From contig JAOZRC010000185.1 of the NCBI GenBank assembly GCA_029940345.1, forward strand, positions 1 through 9,020: a stretch of 9,020 nt of DNA, read 5' to 3'. Positions 1-6,900 of the stretch are shown here, piece by piece. The stretch is from Desulfobacterales bacterium (GTDB taxonomy: Bacteria > Desulfobacterota > Desulfobacteria > Desulfobacterales > JAUCGF01). Position 1 is the stretch's first letter; each line of letters starts with the position of its first letter. A program made the position numbers and the translations under genes. The notes below the pieces were generated by a model, which was not told the origin of the DNA, did no database searches, and saw only the letters and a list, made by a program, of their open reading frames with translations.

Positions 1-730
1 TTTTAGCGGATTTATGGCTCAATTTGCATTTATAGCCGCCGCAATAAAAAACAATCAGCGCTTTTTTGTCCTGGGGCAACGTGTTAGTGAGTTTATCAAA
101 TTTGCTATCCGGAATGCTGATCGCCGTGGGAAGATGGTTTTTATCATATTTGGCTCGTTTGGGGCGGGAGTCTACGAGCACCATCGGCGCTTTTTTATCT
201 AACGTTTTTTTGACCCAATCAGCGGTTACGCAAGCATAGTTGCCCGGCACTTTCAACCAGACAGGCATGCCGTCATTAAATACCTTAACATTGGTGTAGC
301 CTAATTTTTCTGCCTTCCAGGCGGATTTGTGACTCTTCTTTCACGTAGGGCCCTGACAGTAAAAGATAAGCAGCGTATCTTTCTTTTGTGGCAGTTTGGC
401 AACCATTTTATCGAACTTCGTGTCAGGAATACTGATCGCCGTGGGAATATACCCTTTATCATATTTAGCCCGCTTCGGTCGGGAATCAATGATTAACACA
501 TTTTCCGGTTGGGGTATTTTGGCATACTTTTGAACTGTTTCGACATCTGTAAGGTCGTGAAAGCGCCAGGCCTTTTCCGGGGCCTTGGCTTTTACTTCCT
601 GTTTTGCCGCTTCTTCTGGTTTGGCCGTTTTGTCCGCTTTGGGCGTTGCCGCACATCCCAGTCCCAGCGCCAATATTAGCGCTATTGCCAGAACAGATGG
701 CAACCATCTTGCTTTTTTCAACTCCTTCAT
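1..730 (-). CDS. Tandem rhodanese-domain lipoprotein, candidate selenoprotein, 3' end outside window
   Basis: Likely a periplasmic, membrane-tethered sulfurtransferase or sulfane-sulfur carrier. The frame opens at ATG 730 behind a strong ribosome site (GGGAGGT, about 5 nt upstream). Residues 1-26 form a signal peptide ending in a lipobox-like LGLGC (Cys26), followed by a Lys/Ala/Glu-rich linker to about residue 52. Rhodanese domain 1 spans about residues 55-160, with IDSRPKRAKYDKGYIPTAIS and the active-site loop YCQGPT (Cys125). Codon 130 is TGA. The same frame then continues with KKSHKSAWKAEKLGYTNVKV, typical rhodanese C-terminal sequence, and a second domain from about 170 with VDSRPKRAKYDK and loop YCGGYKC (Cys230, Cys235). 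No other stop occurs before the window edge (243 codons seen). The TGA aligns with Cys235 of domain 2. Read as a selenocysteine codon it gives one intact protein; the alternative is a nonsense mutation leaving a 129-residue truncated product. It lies downstream of the sulfur-enzyme cluster in the same orientation, after a 313-bp gap. Confidence 0.82.
312..322 (-). promoter_or_regulatory. Candidate bacterial SECIS hairpin
   Basis: Just downstream of the in-frame UGA, in coding sequence, the mRNA can form a GCCU/AGGC stem (322-319 with 315-312) closed by a GGA triloop (318-316). A mismatch and two more pairs (UC with GA) extend it. The loop begins 22 nt after the UGA and its first base is G. 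Bacterial SECIS elements as described by Zhang and Gladyshev need a short stem at roughly this distance with a conserved G in the first two loop positions, so the geometry fits. The stem is short and was paired by eye, not folded computationally. Confidence 0.5.
341..343 (-). other. In-frame UGA, probable selenocysteine codon
   Basis: This TGA interrupts rhodanese domain 1 at codon 130, five residues after the active-site Cys125. Aligning the two tandem domains gives FYCQGPT-stop-KKSHKSA against FYCGGYKCKLSHKSA, so TGA replaces a Cys codon with no frame change. The ferredoxin gene at 1044-1679 ends in TGA followed directly by TAA, so TGA still works as a stop here and wholesale TGA recoding is unlikely. 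The Sec insertion machinery (SelA, SelB, tRNA-Sec) is not in the window, so recoding is inferred. Confidence 0.75.
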
Positions 731-789
731 TGCTTACCTCCCTCAATTAAATGTTAAAAACCTGGGTGTCAGAGGCTGATTGATTATCA
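731..789 (-). promoter_or_regulatory. Leader of the rhodanese gene with RBS and possible -10 box
   Basis: Immediately upstream of ATG 730 is GGGAGGTAAGCA, a strong Shine-Dalgarno. About 53 nt upstream of the start the minus strand reads TGATAAT (783-789), a fair -10 hexamer, but no good -35 is seen at 16-18 nt. A local promoter is therefore possible and would let the rhodanese be made separately from the cluster upstream. The RBS is secure; the promoter is weak. Confidence 0.3.
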
Positions 790-832
790 CTTGGCTTTTG
801 TTTTTAAATCTAACCAGCAACCCATTACTTTT

Positions 833-850
833 TGCAAGCTGAAGCTTGCA
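833..850. repeat. Perfect 8-bp inverted repeat (small hairpin)
   Basis: TGCAAGCT and AGCTTGCA are separated by 2 nt. On the minus strand the hairpin is followed by AAAAAG, not a U run, so it is not a classical terminator for the genes to its right. On the plus strand no T run follows either. It probably belongs to the dispersed palindromic repeats that fill this gap. Confidence 0.6.
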
Positions 851-882
851 CTCCTCCATTTCATAAAAAACTGAAATCAAAT

Positions 883-1034
883 AAATTTTGGGTACCCTTC
901 AAAATAGCCTGAAATCAGTTTACACTTTTTCTATTTCGTCCCTACGGGACTTGTTGTATTGTTAAGCCTTTTTCTATAGTTATGTCCCTAACGGGACAAA
1001 GGGTAAACTGATCAATGAAGGATGCCAAATTTTG
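883..1034. repeat. Palindromic MITE-like element between psrB-like and rhodanese genes
   Basis: A roughly 150-bp symmetric block. ATCAGTTTAC (914-923) is exactly inverted as GTAAACTGAT (1003-1012). Outside these arms, AAATTTTGG...CCTTCA on the left imperfectly matches the reverse complement of TGAAGGATGCCAAATTT on the right. Between the arms are two small hairpins, GTCCC-TAC-GGGAC (938-950) and GTCCC-TAAC-GGGAC (984-997). Pieces of the same family recur near the right edge of the window: GTTTACACTTTTT at 918-930 and 8946-8958, CCTACGGGACTTGT at 941-954 and 8894-8907, and AATGAAGGATGCC at 1014-1026 inverted at 8928-8940. No transposase is present, so it is non-autonomous or a structural intergenic repeat. 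It starts 10 nt after the stop of the ferredoxin gene and could fold in the transcript as an end or attenuation signal. Confidence 0.55.
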
Positions 1035-1043
1035 CTATTGTTA

Positions 1044-1679
1044 TCAACTTTTTGACCAAAAATCAAGCGGCATGTGAACGTTTCCCGGAAGCGTCGGTTG
1101 TACTGTCCAATCGGCCGGTTCAGTTCCTTTGACATAGTAGATCATCGGCTTTGTGTTGACCATGGGATTGACAATTTGCACCAATTTTTCCGATTGTAAA
1201 AGTTGGCTGACCTTACTTTCAGGATCATTCAGGTCGCCAAATGTTCGCGCTTGGGTGGGGCATGTTTCCACACAGGCCGGAATTTCGCCGCGTTTGAGGC
1301 GATGCATACAAAAATCGCATTTATCCGCCAGACGGGTGGTCGGATTCCGATAACGGGCGCCGTAGGGGCAGGCGCTGACGCAATTGGCGCATCCGATACA
1401 TTTATCCGGATCAATCACCACCAGACCATCCGTTTCTCGTTTGTAGGTGGCATCCACCGGACACGCCGCCACACAAGAGGGCGATTCGCACTGCATACAC
1501 TGGCCGGGTTGAAAATGCGTGCGTTTCCCTTGCAGGCCACCCGTATGCCGCACCCAGTTGCGCCAATAACCGTCGGGCACATTGTTTTCCACTTTACACG
1601 CCACCATACACGCCTTACAATCAAAGCACTTAAATGTGTCTATTACAATTGCGTATCTTTTATCAGTATCTGTCTGCAT
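1044..1679 (-). CDS. Four-[4Fe-4S] ferredoxin subunit, PsrB/PhsB/TtrB type
   Basis: Electron-transfer subunit expected to dock on the molybdenum enzyme encoded just upstream and carry electrons between its catalytic centre and the membrane module. The 211 residues hold sixteen cluster cysteines in the family's usual four groups: C18-C21-C24-C28, C61-C64-C69-C73, C94-C97-C100-C104 and C121-C124-C136-C140, the last two including CIGCANCVSACPYG and the spaced CDFC...CVETCP. It has no signal peptide and no membrane helix, so it presumably leaves the cell by hitchhiking with the Tat-exported partner, as is known for this family. The ATG at 1679 lies 3 nt after the stop of the partner gene, and its Shine-Dalgarno (AAGGAG) sits inside the end of that gene, so translation is probably coupled. 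It ends with tandem TGA-TAA stops. Substrate cannot be told from this subunit. Confidence 0.93.
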   Translation of the reverse strand: MQTDTDKRYAIVIDTFKCFDCKACMVACKVENNVPDGYWRNWVRHTGGLQGKRTHFQPGQCMQCESPSCVAACPVDATYKRETDGLVVIDPDKCIGCANCVSACPYGARYRNPTTRLADKCDFCMHRLKRGEIPACVETCPTQARTFGDLNDPESKVSQLLQSEKLVQIVNPMVNTKPMIYYVKGTEPADWTVQPTLPGNVHMPLDFWSKS

Positions 1680-1682
1680 TGC

Positions 1683-3893
1683 TTAACTCCTTGCCGCTTG
1701 TATCTTTTTCACAGTTACAAATGTTTCATGCATGGCCATATTGCCTGAAACTTCATCCGCATAGTCTTCTATTATTTCCGCATTACTGGCGCCTTTTCCG
1801 TAGACATTGGACAACCCCTTTGAAAGCGCGCCGAAACCGGAATCCATATAAACCGTGTCCGACCGAATTTCATCAGTTACCCGTGCGGCCAATTGGCCTT
1901 TGCCCACCGGACTGGCCACTTCAACCCGGTCGCCATAACTAATGCCCAATTGACGCGCTGCTTTAGGATGAATCCATAAACTGTTTTCCGGTTGCAACTG
2001 GTGTAAAATAACATTATTTGTGCTGGAACTCTGGGTAATATAGGCATTGCGCCCCACCACCAGGCGGAAATGACCCGAAGGCGCTTTTTTCGGCGCTCGA
2101 TACACCGGCATCGGATCAATGCCTTTATCCGGATAGCGCTGGTTGAATAATTCAATTTTTTGAGAAACTGTTCTAAACGGTTTGCCTTTATGTCGTCCCG
2201 GTTCAACACCCGGTTCGTTGTAAACGCCCTCTTTCTCAATAGCAGCCGCCACTTCGGGCAGTTTTTTCAACTGCGCGGCGCGGTAATCTTTAATGGTGAA
2301 ATCAAAATATTCGCCGAGTTCCAGCCGTTGAGCCAGCGCTTTGACAATATCAAAAAGCGGCCGGGACTCATACATGGCCGGTACAATCGGATTGCGAATG
2401 GTCACACCGGAACACGCGGAAGACCCCTGGAAAGAGGAGACCGGGTCTTCGCGCTCAAGATAGCTTGGCGCAGGCAGCACCAAATCGGCCATCCAGGCGG
2501 TGTCACTCATGGTGATATCCACAGTGATCATAAAATCGAGTTTGTTGATCATTTCGATTGTTTTATTCCGGTTGGCGCCGGTCTGCATGGGATTGGTTTT
2601 ATAAGTGAACCATCCTTTGATCGGATAAGGTTTGCCTTCAATCACCGCATCACGCGTGTGTTTAAACGAACCTTCTTCATCAAACATCATCTTGGCGCGT
2701 TCAGCGTCAACCCGATCATCGGGATTGTTATCGTAAAACGGCGCATCATAAGGGATCGTTCCCACTTTGATTTTATGCGGAAGCATCATGCCGCCGGTGC
2801 GATCCCAATTGCCTAACAACGCGTTGACAATCGCATACGAGCGACGAATCTGGGTGGAATCTTCATAATCCGAGCTGCGCCGCCCCGGGTAAACCATGGC
2901 CGCCGGCGCTGCTGCGGCAAGCTCACGCGCCATACGCACAATATCATTCGCCGCAATTTCGCACTCTTGCTCCGCCCATTGAGGAGAGTATTGCTGCACA
3001 TGGTCGCGCAATTTTTCAAAACCGAATGTCATTTCGGCGACAAATTTTTCGTCATACAGTTTTTCATTGATTAAGACATGCATGACAGCCAGGAAAAAGG
3101 CCATGTCAGTACCCGGTCTGATGGCATGCCATTCACTGGCCAACGCCGCTGTTTTGGTGTAGCGCGGGTCCAGAACCACCAGTTTGGCTCCGTTTTGCAT
3201 GGCCGTGACAATATCCATACTGTCAGGCGTCACCAGGGCTTCAAAACGGTTGGCTCCGGGCATGATAATATACTTGCAATTCAGCGTGTCCGGTATGGGA
3301 ACGATGCCAAACGTGTCCAAAAAAGCGCGATTGCGGCTGATCAGGCAATTGGATTCATGGGAGAGTACATTATAGGAACCATACACTTCGGCAAAGCGAT
3401 GCACAAAAGTGGACTGCAAATCAGTGCCCGCCATGAACATAAAGCCGCAACGGGTGTATTTTTCACCAATGGTTTTCAATTTTTCAGCCGCCAAATCCAA
3501 CGCTTCGTCCCATGAGATTTGACGCCACTTGCCCTCACCGCGTTCACCCTGGCGCAAAAGGGGATGTTTCAACCGGTCCGGATCATATAATTGAGCCACG
3601 CCGGCATTGCCTCGGGCGCAGAGCATTCCGCGGGATTTCAGATAATTGGGGTTGGGGTCAAGTTTCCTGATATTCCCGCTCTTATCCACCCGGGCGATAA
3701 TGCCGCACTTATTAAAACACATATCACAGGCGCTGAATATTTTGCGTTCGCCATCAGACAGTTGGGCGGCCTTATCCGCAGCCATCGCATGCAGAACCTG
3801 GGAACGCCCTCCCAGGGCCGCACCCGCAGCCGCAGCACCCGAAATTTTCATGAAATTCCGGCGGGATATGGGGGAATTGATTTTAGATGCCAT
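1683..3893 (-). CDS. Molybdopterin oxidoreductase catalytic subunit, PsrA/PhsA (thiosulfate/polysulfide reductase) type
   Basis: Catalytic subunit of a periplasmic DMSO-reductase-superfamily enzyme, most like polysulfide or thiosulfate reductases. Its 736 residues are close to the usual length of that group. The N-terminus carries a textbook Tat signal (SRRNFMK, residues 10-16, then an Ala/Gly-rich stretch). A proximal [4Fe-4S] site follows at C56, C59, C63 and C92 (CDMCFNKCG and LCARG). In SHESNCLISRNRAF, Cys183 occupies the position of the protein ligand to molybdenum, as in Psr/Phs and Nap-type enzymes. The molybdopterin-dinucleotide C-terminal domain is recognisable from about residue 600 (FRLVVGRNAYITQSSSTNN, then IHPKAARQLGISYGDRVEV). 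Start ATG 3893 has AGGAG 8 nt upstream. Its PsrB-type partner follows directly, but no separate PsrC anchor gene is seen; the NrfD-type domain lies in the upstream fusion gene. Direction and substrate (tetrathionate, thiosulfate, polysulfide or sulfur) are undecided; arsenate or selenate is less likely. Confidence 0.92.
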   Translation of the reverse strand: MASKINSPISRRNFMKISGAAAAGAALGGRSQVLHAMAADKAAQLSDGERKIFSACDMCFNKCGIIARVDKSGNIRKLDPNPNYLKSRGMLCARGNAGVAQLYDPDRLKHPLLRQGERGEGKWRQISWDEALDLAAEKLKTIGEKYTRCGFMFMAGTDLQSTFVHRFAEVYGSYNVLSHESNCLISRNRAFLDTFGIVPIPDTLNCKYIIMPGANRFEALVTPDSMDIVTAMQNGAKLVVLDPRYTKTAALASEWHAIRPGTDMAFFLAVMHVLINEKLYDEKFVAEMTFGFEKLRDHVQQYSPQWAEQECEIAANDIVRMARELAAAAPAAMVYPGRRSSDYEDSTQIRRSYAIVNALLGNWDRTGGMMLPHKIKVGTIPYDAPFYDNNPDDRVDAERAKMMFDEEGSFKHTRDAVIEGKPYPIKGWFTYKTNPMQTGANRNKTIEMINKLDFMITVDITMSDTAWMADLVLPAPSYLEREDPVSSFQGSSACSGVTIRNPIVPAMYESRPLFDIVKALAQRLELGEYFDFTIKDYRAAQLKKLPEVAAAIEKEGVYNEPGVEPGRHKGKPFRTVSQKIELFNQRYPDKGIDPMPVYRAPKKAPSGHFRLVVGRNAYITQSSSTNNVILHQLQPENSLWIHPKAARQLGISYGDRVEVASPVGKGQLAARVTDEIRSDTVYMDSGFGALSKGLSNVYGKGASNAEIIEDYADEVSGNMAMHETFVTVKKIQAARS

Positions 3894-3912
3894 TATTTTT
3901 CTCCTATGTTTT

Positions 3913-3947
3913 CAGTATTCAATGTTCGATGTTGAAAGTTGAACGTT
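3913..3947. repeat. Degenerate 7-nt periodic spacer repeat
   Basis: The gap between the cytochrome fusion and the molybdenum enzyme divides into heptads: cagtatt, caatgtt, cgatgtt, gaaagtt, gaacgtt. GTT (GTA-like in the first) recurs every 7 nt. It also creates the palindrome TTGAACGTTCAA (3939-3950), which abuts the stop codon of the upstream gene. A second spacer with the same period lies at 8284-8318. Confidence 0.6.
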
Positions 3948-3950
3948 CAA

Positions 3951-6900
3951 TTACTTCTTGGTCGCCAATCCCAGCGGCAACTTGGTAAAGCGGCCACCTA
4001 TTTCGATCGGATCGCCAGCGTATCCCAGCGCTTTAAAATCAATATAATCGGTCTTGCCAACGAGTTCGGATACGTCCTGCCCTTGGGCGGCCAGTGATTT
4101 AAAATCAATGCCTTTATGCACCAGGGTGCTGAAATCGACTTCCGGCCTTTCCTGATGGCAACTGCCGCAATAAGGCGCTTTAGTCAAGGGCGTATGGCAT
4201 TCGGCGCAGGACAGGGCGTCTTCCTTGGGAATCACTTCATGGGTGAGTCCCCAATACATGACCGTTTCGACAAATTCGTACTCGCCGCTATAACTCATGC
4301 CCGCGGCTTCCATCCCATCCCGGCAGGCACGGTCCCAATCCCAGTGTTTCCAATATCCGCCAAAAAGCTGGGGCGTGATAAGACACTTATTCACCGCATC
4401 GGAAATCTGTTTGCCCCGATGAATTTTAAAAGGATAGATGCGCGCCGAAGGGTCATGCTGATCGCCCATCGGTCTGTTCAATTCGGTAACGCCGTTCGTA
4501 TTGATACGATCACCTAATATATACCGCTTCACAGTCCCATTGTACCACATATAGGACGGCTTAACCGCTTCTTCCCATTTAAAAGCGCCTTTCTTTTTCA
4601 AATAAGTGGGCATTCCATATTTATCTTTGGGCGGTTTGATATCTTTTCCGGCCTCCGACCAGTCCCAAAAGACCTTGGTGGGCTTGTTTTTGGAATAGAT
4701 CGGAATATGGCAAGTCTGACAGGCGATATGTTTGGAATGTTTGTTCAGATGATGATCAATCAGCTCCCGCCCGATATGGGGTTTATCCGTATGGCAATAT
4801 TCACACGAAAGATCGCCTTCAGCCGCCGGGACGGAAATGCTGCGTCCGGCGATGAGATGGTTACGGGTGCGATGGCACTCCTGGCATTTAAAATCCATGC
4901 CGCCATCAGAAATCCCCATGTGGACGTCACTGTTTTTAGAGGCATCCAAAAGGCCGCGATTCATATCACCGTGTTTAACCGCATCGCCGCCTCCGCCCAC
5001 AAAATGGCAATTCATGCCACAGGTGTCACGGGTGGGGCGTCCCACGTTTTGGGCAACCCGGATCAGGTCTACATTTTTTTCAGGAAAACCGGCCGCCGGC
5101 GGCGCCTTTTTATACGTTTTGGTAGTATCATGGCACACCAGACAATCGATTTTGGTCATATCGGTAAAATCGAAGTTTTTGTCTTTCCAACCGTAGCCGA
5201 TGTGACAACTGGTGCAACGCGGCCAGTTGCCGTTGATATTGATGCAAAAATTGTTAATCGTGTTATGCGCTTTACCTAGATCGACGCGGGATTCATGCCC
5301 CACCGTATAGGGTGAAGAACCGTGCCAATTCCAATGGGATGTTTTCAAAATCGCTTTGCCCTCTTTTTCGTGACAGGAAAGACAGTTTTGCGTAACGGCT
5401 AGCGCGTCGACCGTGCCTTCCAGTTTTACCAGGTTTTTATGATCCGGCACTTTTTTAGGATGACAGGAAAGACAATCGCTGGGCGCCCGCGAGCTTAACG
5501 TATGCGCCACCGGGCCTCGCACCATTGCGCTGTAAGCCACCGGCCCCCTGCGGTGCGCCACCTGTTCCGCTTCCCGATGGCAATCCATGCAGAGTTGATG
5601 ATAAGACCCCTTTAAACCGGGGACATGCAACTGTTTGGCGTCAAAGGGTTTCTGGTGACAGACCGAACAGCCGTCAGGCAGCTTCTCAAGTTCCTGCAAA
5701 CGCGCCATTGTAACCGGTTCACCGTATGTGTCACCCTCTTCACGAGCAATCCGATGGTGGCAGATGGAACAATCGTTCAGTACGTTGGCGTGCTTACTGT
5801 GCATAAAACGCACCGGTTCATATATATCGCTGTAAGTTTTAATCAAATCACTGCTGAGGTCGATCACTTTGGGGGCGTCCTTGATCGAAGGCGTCCGCGT
5901 TTCAAACACCGGCATGGGCACTTTGCCAGAAGTGACGGCGATAACAGAATCTTCGCTGTTTTGAGGCGTTTTCACAGAAGCGGCTTGGGCGCTTCCATTG
6001 AATCCCAGCGTCAGCACCAAGGCGCAAGACAGCGCTGCGGTCGCCGACATTTTCTTGGTAATCTCTTTGGGTTCCTCACCTAACACCGGAAAAATATGAA
6101 CACACACCCGGTAAACAAACATCAAGGTGGAAATCAGACCGATGGTTATGAAAATTTCGCCCACTGCCGGAAAATAAGATTTGATAATGTAAGGCGGTGT
6201 GTAGCTGACCAGGAAAACATTGATACGGTTAAACAGAATTCCCAGGATAAACAACGTAGATGCGAAAAACAACAGGCCGGGAGAATGGCGTACTTTTCTG
6301 AACAACAGTAGCGTGAAGGGCAGCATAACGCCGAAGAGCATCTCCACGATAAAGCAAATGGATTGAACCGTGCCGTCTAAAAGATAGACATAAGTCCCCC
6401 GCACAATCATATCTCCAATTTTGACAGCCAGATAAAGCCCCATCATAATCGGCATATATTTTGCCAGCGGCGTCAACACCTTCATTTCCGGCTTGCGACC
6501 AAATGATGTGGACACCACAATCGATTCAAAGGTCACCATGGGATAGCCGGCGGCAAACGCTGAAAGCAGGAATAACAATGGCAAAATTGGTGTATACCAC
6601 AAAGGATGCACCTTATATGAAGCGATCAGCATGAGCGAGCCAAGACTGGACTGATGCAGACAAGAAAGCACAATTCCGGCGATAATAAAGACAAACATAA
6701 TTTTGCCTAAAATTTTATCGGCAATATCCAGCACTTTTTCGGTCTGATTGTTTAATTTGGCCAAAGGACCTGGTAAATCGACACGCCCTTTGAAGCGTTC
6801 CGCTACAATCGGAATAAACTCAATATAAAGAACATGTAAGTAAATCATCACACATATAGCCACTTCAAACAGCACCGAGTTGCCGTTATGGTTGAAAATA

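Noticed and set aside
341..730. Ordinary truncated rhodanese gene ending at TGA 341
   Set aside because: The same frame continues with conserved rhodanese residues and a whole second domain, and no frameshift is needed. A Sec codon explains this better, although a nonsense mutation is not excluded.
938..997. Rho-independent terminators formed by the GTCCC/GGGAC hairpins
   Set aside because: The stems are only 5 bp and neither is followed by a U run in either direction.
1017..1033. Second sigma-54-like box on the minus strand (TTGGCATCCTTCATTGA)
   Set aside because: The -12 half lacks GC at the required spacing, and the bases belong to the dispersed repeat arm.
883..1034. CRISPR array
   Set aside because: The repeated pieces are inverted and unevenly spaced, without regular spacers or cas genes.
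1203..1748. 181-codon plus-strand open frame
   Set aside because: It is antisense to the PsrB-type ferredoxin gene, whose cluster cysteines are complete; the frame is a by-product of that coding sequence.
2160..2816. 218-codon plus-strand open frame
   Set aside because: It is antisense to the molybdopterin enzyme, with no family resemblance and no promoter or RBS context.
4707..5279. 190-codon plus-strand open frame
   Set aside because: It is the mirror of the haem-rich part of the fusion gene, where regular Cys and His codons keep the opposite strand open.
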